Shown: piece by piece, positions 34,401 to 43,306 of the stretch
Layout of the letters: every line of letters begins with the position of its first letter
Numbering within the stretch: the first letter of the stretch is position 1
Position numbers and translations under genes: made by a program
Notes under the pieces: generated by a model
The model's database searches: none
Seen by the model: only the letters and a program-made list of their open reading frames with translations
What the model was told of the DNA's origin: nothing
NCBI GenBank assembly: GCA_021775965.1
Contig: JAJFGV010000109.1
Location: 46,755 to 110,754 of the forward strand
Source of the DNA: Alphaproteobacteria bacterium
GTDB taxonomy: Bacteria; Pseudomonadota; Alphaproteobacteria; Micavibrionales; Micavibrionaceae
Reading direction: 5' to 3'
Length of the DNA stretch: 64,000 nt

Positions 34401-36337
34401 TGCCAGTTAAAAGGTATTTATCCTTGCCCTGGATAATGTCTGTGCCGTTGCTATTAAGCGGGTTCGGGCTGAGCGTTTTTTTTATCGGCACGGATAGTGT
34501 TCTTTTTGCGCCAGCGGTTATCTGTCTTTTTTTGCTTGCGGCGGTCACACTTTATCCGAATTTTAAAGATGGCTGGGCTGTGCCCAAAACGACAACGGTC
34601 GCCTTTGTTGCGCTGTTCTGGCTCTGGTTGTTCCTTGGCCATTTTTGGTCAAGCGTTCCCAATTTAAGCACTTTTTTTACGATCCTTATTAGTATTTTGC
34701 CGGCCTTGTTTTTGGTTCTGATTTTGGCGCCAGAGCCGCAAAAGTCGATGCGTGTTCATGCGTTGGCTGTTGGTGGTATGATAGGCGCTTTTGCCCTTTG
34801 GGCCTTGATTCAGTTTTTCTTTCTTTTTGAAACGTATGGCCCGCGCATTCACCATCCAATGCTCAACCCCAATAATCTGGCCGGGCTGTTCGAGATGGCT
34901 TTGTTGCCGGCGCTGGCGATGTTTTTTGCATCGAAAGGAAGAAATCCTACGATTTTATCGGCGCTTGTGCTCCTTGTTTTTTATGCGGCGCTTGTTGTGA
35001 CGCAAAGTCGGGGTGCTTTTGTCTCCTGTGCCATGAGCGCTTGTGTACTTCTTCCTTTTGCGTTGTGGGTTAATAAAGCGGCGTGGAAGAAGTTTATGGT
35101 TGTTGTTGTTATGGCTGTTCTTGTTCCGACCTTGGTTAATATCTATAGCAATGGCGTATTGCATGGAAATTTAATGGGCTTTGGCCGGATTATGCAGCTG
35201 CATAGTTTTCTTGACCGGTTGTTGCTCTGGGAATCAACATGGGAGATGGTGAAGGATAATTTCTGGCTTGGTACCGGGCTGGGGACGTTTTTTTATTACT
35301 ATCCGAATTATCGCGATTCATCCGATCTTAGTGATGGTTTTTTTGCGCATATGGATCCGCTGCAGCTTTGGGCCGAAACAGGGGTTCTGACCTATGTGTT
35401 GTTTTACGGCATTCTGATTTGTGTGTTGCTAAGGACAATTAAGGCGGTTCGGGCGGCGAATAATGAGCGTTTGAAGCTACAAATTATGGGTACGTTTTGC
35501 GGTATGTTGGCTTTAAGTCTGCATACACATCTGACGTTTCATTTTTATATGCCGGGTATATTGGTCCCGTTATCCACGTTGTTGGCCTATTGGTATGTGC
35601 GTACGGAAAAAGCGCTGAATGATGAGGGTGAGCGTGTTTCTTTTGTGCCTTCTCGTGCAATGTTTTTGACGTCGTCGGTGGTTGTTTCTCTTGCTGTGAT
35701 TGTTGTTGGTGGTTGGTGCATTCGCTCAGCCATGGCTATTCATATGATGAATGACGTGACGGCCAAGACCTATACCGGTAAGAAAGAAATCGCGCGGGCG
35801 AAAATGGAAAAGGTAAAGTTTTGGGCGCCAGATAGTTATGAGCGTTACTATGAATACGAGGCGCGTTTTCGCATTGATGATTTGTGGAGCGGAATCAAAA
35901 CAATGGAGCCGCAAAAAGCGCAGAAGGCGTATGAGGAGGCGGTGTATTTTCTTGATGAGGCTGAAAAGCGTAACCCGGCCCATACACGGATTTGGGATTT
36001 GCGGGCGCGGCTTTTCCTGATTGTTGATGGTGTGTTTGTGCAAGGTGGTACGGATAAAGCCGCCGTATTGTTCACGCGGGTTTTAAAAGCTAATGCCTTG
36101 AGTGTTGATAGCCGCGTGGCGCTGGCTAATCTTTACAAGGGGCGCGGTGAGCTTGGTAAGGCTTTGGCGGTGCTGGAGGAGGGAACACGCTGGCCGGCGG
36201 TAAAAGGGCAACCGGATGTGAATTTCCTGACGGCGTTGGCGCAGGTCAAGTTGCAGATGGGCGATAAAGTGGCGCATGACCGGATTATCGAAGAAGCGCG
36301 CAAGCGGGCGATTAGGTATGGGTTGGTGAAGAATTAA
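34400..36337 (+). CDS. Wzy/O-antigen-ligase-like membrane protein with C-terminal TPR-like region
   Basis: Membrane protein of 645 residues. About eleven hydrophobic helices fill residues 10-440, including a conserved loop region ([10 protein letters not shown] and [15 protein letters not shown]) characteristic of the Wzy_C/O-antigen ligase family. The last 200 residues are soluble and helical, with repeat-like TPR pairs ([38 protein letters not shown]). Such proteins polymerise or ligate surface polysaccharide at the periplasmic face. The start is a GTG overlapping the gapR stop; an ATG at 34436 is an alternative. It ends tail-to-tail with acs, sharing TTAA. Confidence 0.85.
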   Translation: MPVKRYLSLPWIMSVPLLLSGFGLSVFFIGTDSVLFAPAVICLFLLAAVTLYPNFKDGWAVPKTTTVAFVALFWLWLFLGHFWSSVPNLSTFFTILISILPALFLVLILAPEPQKSMRVHALAVGGMIGAFALWALIQFFFLFETYGPRIHHPMLNPNNLAGLFEMALLPALAMFFASKGRNPTILSALVLLVFYAALVVTQSRGAFVSCAMSACVLLPFALWVNKAAWKKFMVVVVMAVLVPTLVNIYSNGVLHGNLMGFGRIMQLHSFLDRLLLWESTWEMVKDNFWLGTGLGTFFYYYPNYRDSSDLSDGFFAHMDPLQLWAETGVLTYVLFYGILICVLLRTIKAVRAANNERLKLQIMGTFCGMLALSLHTHLTFHFYMPGILVPLSTLLAYWYVRTEKALNDEGERVSFVPSRAMFLTSSVVVSLAVIVVGGWCIRSAMAIHMMNDVTAKTYTGKKEIARAKMEKVKFWAPDSYERYYEYEARFRIDDLWSGIKTMEPQKAQKAYEEAVYFLDEAEKRNPAHTRIWDLRARLFLIVDGVFVQGGTDKAAVLFTRVLKANALSVDSRVALANLYKGRGELGKALAVLEEGTRWPAVKGQPDVNFLTALAQVKLQMGDKVAHDRIIEEARKRAIRYGLVKN

Positions 36338-38259
36338 GCCTTCTGTCGGTCCTTAATCAGATCGTCCACCACGGCGGGATCGGCGAGGGTGGATGTATCA
36401 CCAAGATTTTTAAATTCATTGGCGGCGATTTTGCGGAGGATGCGGCGCATGATTTTGCCCGAGCGTGTTTTGGGAAGGCCGGGCGTAATCTGGATGACAT
36501 CGGGTGTAGCAATCGGACCGATGATACGGCGTACGGTTTCTATGACTTCCTTCTTTAGCTCTTCACTTGGGGATGCTCCTTCATTCAGAATGACATAGGC
36601 GTAAATACCCTGGCCCTTCACATCATGGGGGTAGCCAACTACGGCGCTTTCGGCGACTTGTTCGTGTTCATTGATCGCGCTTTCAATTTCGGCAGTGCCG
36701 AGACGATGGCCGGAGACATTGATCACGTCATCGACGCGTCCCGTGATCCAGTAATAGCCGTCCTTGTCGCGGCGGGCGCCGTCACCGGTGAAATACAGGT
36801 CCTTAAATGTTGAAAAATATGTCTGTATGAAACGGTCATGGTCGCCAAAGACTGTGCGCATCTGGCCAGGCCATGAATCCGCGATACAAAGATTGCCTTC
36901 GCACGCGCCCTCGAGTTTTTTGCCTTCGCCATCAACGATGACTGGTTGAATGCCGAAAAATGGTTTGCTGGCGGAACCGGGCTTGAGCGTATGGCAGGGC
37001 AGGGGTGTAATCATATGCCCGCCGGTTTCGGTTTGCCACCATGTGTCGATCACCGGGCAGCGCCCTTCGCCGATCACATCGTGATACCACATCCAGGCTT
37101 CGTGATTGATCGGCTCGCCAACGGTGCCGAGAATGCGCAATGATTTTCGCCGTGTTTTTTTGACGAAATCATCACCCTCGCGCAAAATCGCGCGGATGGC
37201 TGTGGGAGCGGTGTAGAAAATATTGACGTTGTGTTTGTCGATAACCTGCCAAAACCGTGACCAATCGGGGTGATTGGGGACACCCTCGTAAACGAGGCTG
37301 ATCGCGCCATTGGCCAGCGGGCCATAGACAATATAGGAGTGCCCGGTGACCCAGCCGACATCGGCAGTGCACCAGTAAACCTCACCCGGTTTATAATCGA
37401 ACACAATCTCATGGGTGAGAGACGTGTAAACCATATAACCGCCGGTGGTGTGCAGCACGCCTTTGGGTTTTCCAGTAGAGCCGGAAGTGTAGAGAATAAA
37501 AAGCGGGTCTTCGGCGTTCATTTCCTCGCACGGGCAATCGGTGGATTGTTCATTTACGAGGTCACCCTCGACATCGCGCTCTTCATGCCAATCAATGTCG
37601 CCATGTGTATGGCGCAGGACCAGAACCGTATGGACGTTGGGGCAGCTTTCCAGCGCTTTGTCCGTGTTGGCCTTTAGGGGAATTTTTTTGCCGCCACGCA
37701 AACCTTCATCGGCAGTAATCACTATGCTTGAGCCACAATCAAGGATACGGTCTTTGAGGGAATCTGGTGAAAACCCGGCAAAAACAACGGAATGTACCGC
37801 GCCGATCCGCGCGCAGGCGAGCATGGAATAAACGGCTTCGGGCACCATCGGCATATAAATGGTAACCCGGTCGCCTTTTTTAACGCCGCGCTCCTTAAGT
37901 AAGTTCGCAAGGCGGCACACTTCGTCTTTAAGTTCGCCATAGGTGATGCGCTTGTCCTGGCCAGGCTCATCCCCTTCCCAGATCAGTGCCGTGCATTTTG
38001 CTTTGTCTTCGACATGACGGTCGACGCAGTTGTAGCAGGCATTCAGGGTGCCGTCTTCATACCACTTAATAGAGATGTCGTCTTTGAAGTTGGTGTTTTT
38101 GATTTTGGTTGGTTTTTGAAACCAGTCGATGCGCTCGGCCATATCGGCCCAGAATGTTTCAGGGTCTTCGACAGAGCGTTTATACAGCTCTTCATACTGG
38201 GCTTCGGTAATCGTGACGTGGTTAAGGATGTCCTGTGGTGGCGCAAATGTTTCGGTCAT
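36334..38259 (-). CDS. acs: Acetyl-CoA synthetase
   Basis: AMP-forming acetyl-CoA synthetase of 641 residues, the family's usual length, activating acetate for central metabolism. Seen are the N-terminal ACS extension, the phosphate loop [11 protein letters not shown] (about 260-270), [39 protein letters not shown], and the C-terminal catalytic lysine in [10 protein letters not shown], the usual site of regulatory acetylation. It stands alone, and upstream about 190 bases separate it from the divergent pentapeptide gene. The stop is shared with the convergent Wzy-like gene. Confidence 0.97.
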   Translation of the reverse strand: MTETFAPPQDILNHVTITEAQYEELYKRSVEDPETFWADMAERIDWFQKPTKIKNTNFKDDISIKWYEDGTLNACYNCVDRHVEDKAKCTALIWEGDEPGQDKRITYGELKDEVCRLANLLKERGVKKGDRVTIYMPMVPEAVYSMLACARIGAVHSVVFAGFSPDSLKDRILDCGSSIVITADEGLRGGKKIPLKANTDKALESCPNVHTVLVLRHTHGDIDWHEERDVEGDLVNEQSTDCPCEEMNAEDPLFILYTSGSTGKPKGVLHTTGGYMVYTSLTHEIVFDYKPGEVYWCTADVGWVTGHSYIVYGPLANGAISLVYEGVPNHPDWSRFWQVIDKHNVNIFYTAPTAIRAILREGDDFVKKTRRKSLRILGTVGEPINHEAWMWYHDVIGEGRCPVIDTWWQTETGGHMITPLPCHTLKPGSASKPFFGIQPVIVDGEGKKLEGACEGNLCIADSWPGQMRTVFGDHDRFIQTYFSTFKDLYFTGDGARRDKDGYYWITGRVDDVINVSGHRLGTAEIESAINEHEQVAESAVVGYPHDVKGQGIYAYVILNEGASPSEELKKEVIETVRRIIGPIATPDVIQITPGLPKTRSGKIMRRILRKIAANEFKNLGDTSTLADPAVVDDLIKDRQKA

Positions 38260-38451
38260 ATCGTTTCCCTGAGCATTTCCCTATACATATTCATCTGGAC
38301 TGGGTTTTAGCATAAATCCTAGTAAAAGCAAATATATAGAGGGTTTTTTATGCGATGCAGCATAGAGAATGGATATGAAATTTGACCCAAAGGTATTAAT
38401 TATGTAAAAATAAAGACCAGATCAATATACAAGCTAGGAAGTTAAAGGCTC

Positions 38452-39255
38452 ATGATAAGATTGCCAAAGCTATTCAACAGAAAAGAAGCTGTCCAGCCAG
38501 AGTCGCTGACGACACGTACAAAAGCAAAAGATAACTGGCGTGCTAAATTGAAATTGGAATGTGATGAGCAAAAAAGAAAATGGGAAAGTAATCATGGAGA
38601 GCATGGTGAGTGGAATATAAAAAGTTTTCTGCAAAACCTGAATAAAAACGGGCCTGAAAGTTTTTGGAAAAATGGAAAAGTTTCTAATTTGGAAGGAAAA
38701 ATAACTCTAAAGGATTTAGATTTAGGAAATTTGTTCTTTGGTGGTATTGATTTCAACGGAGAGAACCTGTCCGGTGTAAGTTTTTTCGGCAGCCACATGC
38801 ATCATGGAAATTTTTCCGATGCTTTTCTTCGAAAGGCAGATTTCAGTCAAGCAGAACTCTGTAACGCCAAATTTCCGCGGGCTGACTTAAGGAAGGCTTC
38901 GTTAGTGGGTACTGATGTTGCTGGCGCTGATTTTACTGGGGCGAAGCTACCACTTGAAAGTTTCTTTCTTACTGAGAACCGCAATAAGGATTTTTTGAAG
39001 GATGCAACGTTTTATCTGGAAGATGGACGGCAGGTTGTTGGCTTGCTGGTTGATGATAATGGAAATCCCTATGTTGACCGGCAATACGGGGAAACAACGT
39101 ATAATTTGATAGGATCATTTGAGCAGTCTGTAAGGGATACAGATGCTGTTCACTTTGCAGATATCATTAAAAAAGTCAGGGATGATGAAGAAAGCCATTT
39201 GGTTAAGGCTTACTTTCAAGAGCTTGGTCAGGAGCCGGTTCTGGCCGCCGCTTAA
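38452..39255 (+). CDS. Pentapeptide-repeat protein
   Basis: Cytoplasmic protein of 267 residues. A basic helical N-terminal part (1-75) is followed by pentapeptide repeats of the A(D/N)LxX type at about 85-165 (for example LSGVSF, FLRKADFSQAELCNAKF, RADLRKASLVGTDVAGADF). These fold as a right-handed beta-helix. The C-terminal 100 residues are not recognised. Function is unknown: some relatives mimic DNA or act at membranes. The gene is more A/T-rich than neighbours. Its stop shares TTAA with the EVE gene. Confidence 0.8.
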   Translation: MIRLPKLFNRKEAVQPESLTTRTKAKDNWRAKLKLECDEQKRKWESNHGEHGEWNIKSFLQNLNKNGPESFWKNGKVSNLEGKITLKDLDLGNLFFGGIDFNGENLSGVSFFGSHMHHGNFSDAFLRKADFSQAELCNAKFPRADLRKASLVGTDVAGADFTGAKLPLESFFLTENRNKDFLKDATFYLEDGRQVVGLLVDDNGNPYVDRQYGETTYNLIGSFEQSVRDTDAVHFADIIKKVRDDEESHLVKAYFQELGQEPVLAAA

Positions 39256-39659
39256 ACACCACCCATTTTACAAATAGTTTTCCATTCTTTATCTGCTACA
39301 GGGCAAACAGAAAGCCGTGACTGGCGCACCAACGCCATAGTCTCCAGAGATTTTGCTTCTTTTATTTCTTTTAAGGTAACGTGCTTTTTCAAAGGCTTTA
39401 CCGCCTTAACATCGACCATGCCAAAGCGGCCTTTTTCATCGGTGTGGTCGGGATAGTATTCTTTGACAACTTTCACAATGCCGACAATTTCCTTGCCTTC
39501 ATTCGAGTGATAGAAAAAACACTCATCGCCCTTTTTCATTTCCTTCATGTTGTTGGACGCCTGGTAATTGCGCACGCCATCCCAATAGGTGGTGCCGTCG
39601 CTCACCATCTCATCCCATGAATATTTGAACGGTTCGGATTTAACCAGCCAGTATGCCAT
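39252..39659 (-). CDS. EVE-domain protein
   Basis: EVE domain (PUA-like fold) of 135 residues, whose relatives include THYN1 and readers of modified bases. The family pattern is MAYWLVKSEPFKYSWDEM, WDGVRNYQASNNMKEMKKGD, FFYHSNEGKEIVGIVKV and the end SVCPVADKEWKTI. It fills the whole protein, as usual in bacteria. Ligand and target are unknown. It is four bases downstream of the membrane-protein gene's end region on the same strand order (39664-40089 ends here), so the order gpsA, membrane protein, EVE may be one transcript. Confidence 0.93.
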   Translation of the reverse strand: MAYWLVKSEPFKYSWDEMVSDGTTYWDGVRNYQASNNMKEMKKGDECFFYHSNEGKEIVGIVKVVKEYYPDHTDEKGRFGMVDVKAVKPLKKHVTLKEIKEAKSLETMALVRQSRLSVCPVADKEWKTICKMGGV

Positions 39660-39663
39660 GTTT

Positions 39664-40089
39664 TTATTTTTTGTAGACCAATGAAAAGATGATCCCGAGG
39701 CCCAGCCCGGTTCCTAGTCCTGCGCCAGCCCAGCTGAGTGCCAAAGCCAGTGGGATTGGCATCCAGGCATAGGATGCAGACATCAGCACAGCCATCAGGA
39801 GGCCAATTTTGATACCAAAACCAAGGCCACATTTTATGCCTTTGCCTTCTTTATCGCAGCAACCGCATGCATATATGAAGGCGGTGATGAGGGCGATCAG
39901 GATTTGCGTGCCCATCATCCACGGCATGATCATGTCCTGAGGTTCGCGCCAAAGGTGATTGGTTTGCTCGTACATATCCATCAAAAGATTGCCGTGCACG
40001 AGAAAATCAAAAGCAAAGATAAAAATAAATCCGGCCAGAGCGGCGGCAAGGTAGCGTGGAATATTAATTCCTGTAATGGGGCAATGCAT
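39664..40089 (-). CDS. Four-helix membrane protein, unknown
   Basis: Protein of 141 residues with four hydrophobic helices: about 12-30, 58-76, 86-108 and 113-137. The loop after helix 1 carries VHGNLLMDMYEQTNHLWREP and the middle loop has a CGCC cluster (ACGCCDKEGKG). The last helix region is Gly-rich (GAGLGTGLGLGI). I recognise no definite family; it resembles small DUF1761-like membrane proteins in layout only. It lies between gpsA and the EVE gene, with a few bases on either side, on the same strand. Confidence 0.65.
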   Translation of the reverse strand: MHCPITGINIPRYLAAALAGFIFIFAFDFLVHGNLLMDMYEQTNHLWREPQDMIMPWMMGTQILIALITAFIYACGCCDKEGKGIKCGLGFGIKIGLLMAVLMSASYAWMPIPLALALSWAGAGLGTGLGLGIIFSLVYKK

Positions 40090-40104
40090 GGTCGTTCTCC
40101 TGTT

Positions 40105-41103
40105 TTATTTCCCTGTCATTTCGTAACTGAAAGGCCTGTTCAGCATTTCTTCAATCGCTTCTTCAATGCTGACGCCTTCGTTGAGACATCTATTAACGCC
40201 TTCTGTGATCGGCATGTCAACTGCGTGCTTTTTCGCCAGGGCCAGCGCGGCTTTAGCGGTATGAACGCCTTCTGTGACTTCCTTGCGCGGGCCGAGGATT
40301 TCCTCCAGCGTTTTGCCTTCGCCCAGCGCAGCGCCGAGAGAAAAATTGCGTGATTGCATGGAAGAGCAGGTGAGCATCAGATCCCCAATACCACACATGC
40401 CGAGCAGTGTTTCTTTCTTCGCATCCATCGCAACACCAAGCCGGGCGATTTCAGCAACGCCGCGTGTGAGCAGTGCCGCGCGCGCATTTTCGCCAAGTTT
40501 TAATCCGTAGACAATGCCACAGGCAATGGCAATGACGTTTTTGATAGCGCCGCCAAGCTGCGTGCCGATTATGTCGTTCGTGATATAGGGGCGGAAATGT
40601 TTGACGCCGAGTGCTTCCTGTAATTCGCGCGCGACGTCCCTGTCAGCCACGGCCACGGTGACGGCGGCTGGTAGGCCCTTGGCCACTTCATGGGCAAAGG
40701 TCGGCCCGGTCATGATGGCGATGGAGGCATTGGGCACGACGTCTTCGGCGACTTGGGATAGCAAAAGCCCGCTATCAAGTTCAATACCTTTGGAGCAAAT
40801 TACCACGGGTTTGCCATCAGCAATATCGCCTTTGATATTTTTGAGTGTGTCCCGGACATGTTGCGCCGGCGTGACGATAAGAAGGATATCGTTTTTAGAT
40901 ACTTCACTCAGGCTGTCGGTGGCTTTGAGTGTTTCGGATAAAGGAATGTCGGGGAGGAAAGTCGGGTTTTCGTGTTTGTCATTGATGGCAGCGACAACTT
41001 CCGGTTCGCGCGCCCAGATGGTGACGTCGCGACCGTTTTTTGAAAGAACCTGGGCTAAGGCCGTTCCCCAGGCGCCTGCGCCGATGACACCGATTGTCTG
41101 CAT
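40105..41103 (-). CDS. gpsA: Glycerol-3-phosphate dehydrogenase [NAD(P)+]
   Basis: Makes sn-glycerol-3-phosphate from dihydroxyacetone phosphate for phospholipid synthesis; 332 residues. The Rossmann motif GAGAWGTALA is at 6-15, the catalytic lysine in GGAIKNVIAIACG, and RNFSLGAALGEG is typical of the C-terminal domain. I start at the ATG at 41103, preceded by AAGGA; an open frame extends 30 codons further upstream but would overlap tsaD. It follows tsaD by 13 bases on the same strand and is probably co-transcribed. Confidence 0.96.
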   Translation of the reverse strand: MQTIGVIGAGAWGTALAQVLSKNGRDVTIWAREPEVVAAINDKHENPTFLPDIPLSETLKATDSLSEVSKNDILLIVTPAQHVRDTLKNIKGDIADGKPVVICSKGIELDSGLLLSQVAEDVVPNASIAIMTGPTFAHEVAKGLPAAVTVAVADRDVARELQEALGVKHFRPYITNDIIGTQLGGAIKNVIAIACGIVYGLKLGENARAALLTRGVAEIARLGVAMDAKKETLLGMCGIGDLMLTCSSMQSRNFSLGAALGEGKTLEEILGPRKEVTEGVHTAKAALALAKKHAVDMPITEGVNRCLNEGVSIEEAIEEMLNRPFSYEMTGK

Positions 41104-41116
41104 TATTATGTCCTTT

Positions 41117-42193
41117 TTATGCCTTAACTCCGGCACCTTGCCTTGGTGCAGCATCCGGGTCAAGGGGCCAGCGCGGGTGGGCTTTGAAATCAAAACCGTC
41201 CTGCAGCCCCTTTTGCAGCCGTTCCAGCCCGGCCCAGGCGATCATCGCGGCGTTATCGGAGCATAATTCCAGCGGTGGGGCGTAAAGGCTCATATCATGG
41301 CGTGCGGCGAGGGCGGTTAAGGCCTCTCTTATGGAGCTATTGGCGGACACGCCGCCGGAAACCACGAGGGTTGGCGTTTTGGCTGTGTATTGCTTGAGAA
41401 AATCGTGAATGGCGTTTTCGCAGCGGTTTGAAAGGACTTCAGCCATTGTGGCCTGAAAGGCATAGGATAGATCCGCGATGTCGTCTGGTTGTAAATCGCC
41501 TACGGGTAGTTTTTCGACATGTGTACGCACAGCTGTCTTGAGGCCGGAAAAGGAAAAATCATAGCCCTTGCGGCCTTTCATGGGTAGGGGTAGCGGGAAG
41601 CTCTTGGTGGCTTTTTCGGGGTCCGTGCATTTTGCGGCCATCTTTTCGAGATTGGGTCCGCCGGGATAAGGCAGTCCCATCAGCTTGGCGGATTTGTCGA
41701 AACACTCGCCAGCGGCATCATCAAGTGTTGTGCCCCAGCGTTTGTATTTTCCGACGTCCTCGGCCACCAGAATTTGCGTATGGCCGCCGGAAATCAGCAG
41801 CAACAAATAGGGAAATTCGATATTGTCGGTGAGGCGCGGGGTGAGGGCGTGGCCCTCCAGATGATTAACGGCGATGAAGGGGATGTCTTTTGCCGCTGCG
41901 ATCGCCTTGCCGGCCATCATACCGACCATGACGCCACCGATGAGGCCTGGGCCGCAGGTGGCAGCGACACCATCCAGATCATCGAAGGTAAGGTCGGCAT
42001 CATTCAGAGCGCCCTTGATCAGGGTGTCGAGATGTTCCATATGGGCCCGTGCGGCAATTTCCGGAACAACACCGCCGAAGGCTTCGTGCTCTTTGAGTTG
42101 ACTGAGGACGAGATTGGACAGAATCTCCCGCTTGTCGTTAACGACGGAGGCGGAGGTTTCATCACAACTTGTTTCTATGCCTAGTATGTTCAT
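41117..42193 (-). CDS. tsaD: tRNA threonylcarbamoyladenosine transferase TsaD
   Basis: Universal enzyme that, with TsaB and TsaE, puts threonylcarbamoyl on A37 of ANN-decoding tRNAs; 358 residues. The start MNILGIETSCDETSASVV, the metal-binding His111 and His115 in NHLEGHALTP, and LLLISGGHTQ are hallmarks. It is divergent from hemC across about 33 bases, an arrangement found in many alphaproteobacteria, so the two promoters overlap. Confidence 0.97.
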   Translation of the reverse strand: MNILGIETSCDETSASVVNDKREILSNLVLSQLKEHEAFGGVVPEIAARAHMEHLDTLIKGALNDADLTFDDLDGVAATCGPGLIGGVMVGMMAGKAIAAAKDIPFIAVNHLEGHALTPRLTDNIEFPYLLLLISGGHTQILVAEDVGKYKRWGTTLDDAAGECFDKSAKLMGLPYPGGPNLEKMAAKCTDPEKATKSFPLPLPMKGRKGYDFSFSGLKTAVRTHVEKLPVGDLQPDDIADLSYAFQATMAEVLSNRCENAIHDFLKQYTAKTPTLVVSGGVSANSSIREALTALAARHDMSLYAPPLELCSDNAAMIAWAGLERLQKGLQDGFDFKAHPRWPLDPDAAPRQGAGVKA

Positions 42194-42226
42194 AATGGCG
42201 ACCAGACTTATCGATTGGGGTTGTAC

Positions 42227-43306
42227 GTGTCAAATCAGAAGAAAATTAAAATAGGATCGCGGGGATCACCATTGGCGCTCAGGCAGGTGGAGATGGTGAG
42301 GGCTGCGCTTGGTCCTGAGGTTGAAACCGAGACGGTTGTGATTAAGACATCGGGGGACTGGAATCCGGCGGATGGTGAGGTGGCTCTGCCGGATGATCAA
42401 CGGGGCAAAGCCCTGTTCGCCAAGGAGATCGAGGAGGCGTTGCTGGCGGATGAAATTGATGTCGCGGTGCACTCGCTGAAGGACATGGATTCGACCCTGC
42501 CGGAGGGGCTGATTATTCCGGTCATGTTGCCGCGCGAAGATGCCAGAGATGCTTTGTTGTTGTCCTATCATCTTAAAAAAGAAATGGGAATAAACCCTGC
42601 CCCCTCTGGTATTATTTTACACAATCCAAACAAGGGGAAGGAGGAATTTTGTTCGCAAGAGGGAAAATCTCATTCGCAAAGGGAGGTGGGGGATCGCCCT
42701 GATGGGGCCAGCGGGGGTGTCCGTAGCATCCTCGATGATTTACCAGAAGATGCGGTGATTGGGACAACCAGTCCACGACGAAAAGCGTTCCTGCTGGCGC
42801 GAAAGCCGAACCTCAAAATCGTTCCCTTCCGGGGCAATGTCGGGACCAGATTAAATAAGCTAAAATCGGCTAAAGTTGATGCGACTGTGCTCGCCGTGGC
42901 GGGTTTGAAGCGCCTTGGGCTGGCGGGTGAGATCACAGAAATTTTGGATATAAATGACATGATTCCAGCCGCCGGACAGGGGGCAATCGGCCTGGAACTA
43001 AAGGCCAAAAACGAACAATTGATAGCCAAATTTGGCCAAATAAACTGTTTAGGTACAATAGTTTGTGTGAATTCAGAGCGATCGTTTATCCATGAAATAG
43101 GCGGAAATTGTCACACCCCTGTGGGGGTGCACGCTATATTAGAAGGTGATGAATTATTTTTGCGGGTTATGTTGGTCTCAGAAGAGGGAAATGAGTTTTG
43201 GTCCGATGAAATCCGCGGCGCGGCTTCGACGCCAGAAGAAGGGGCTGCGCTGGGTAAAAAACTCGGTCAAAAATTTAAATCGCAGCTGCCGGAGGGGGTG
43301 ATTTAG
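42227..43306 (+). CDS. hemC: Hydroxymethylbilane synthase with internal insertion
   Basis: Porphobilinogen deaminase of haem synthesis. Seen are SRGSPLALRQ near the N terminus, the catalytic Asp86 in AVHSLKDMDSTLP, TTSPRRKA, VPFRGNVGTRL, PAAGQGAIGLE, and the cofactor Cys295 in GGNCHTPVGV. Between RDALLL and LPEDAVIGTTS there are about 59 residues (113-171), where family members have about 10. The extra part contains GDRPDGASGG and is Gly/Ser/Lys-rich; it is an inserted repeat that keeps the frame. I start at GTG 42227, with GGGG six bases before; a TTG at 42215 is weaker. All key residues remain, so the enzyme is probably active with a surface loop. Confidence 0.93.
   Translation: MSNQKKIKIGSRGSPLALRQVEMVRAALGPEVETETVVIKTSGDWNPADGEVALPDDQRGKALFAKEIEEALLADEIDVAVHSLKDMDSTLPEGLIIPVMLPREDARDALLLSYHLKKEMGINPAPSGIILHNPNKGKEEFCSQEGKSHSQREVGDRPDGASGGVRSILDDLPEDAVIGTTSPRRKAFLLARKPNLKIVPFRGNVGTRLNKLKSAKVDATVLAVAGLKRLGLAGEITEILDINDMIPAAGQGAIGLELKAKNEQLIAKFGQINCLGTIVCVNSERSFIHEIGGNCHTPVGVHAILEGDELFLRVMLVSEEGNEFWSDEIRGAASTPEEGAALGKKLGQKFKSQLPEGVI
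42600..42717. repeat. Repeat element inside hemC
   Basis: The terminal inverted repeats CCCCCTCTGG (42600-42609) and CCAGCGGGGG (42708-42717) match at 8 of 10 positions. Inside, two direct copies of the TTCGCAA-purine-purine-GGGA type occur near 42653 and 42673. The element coincides with the extra residues of HemC that relatives lack. Confidence 0.65.
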
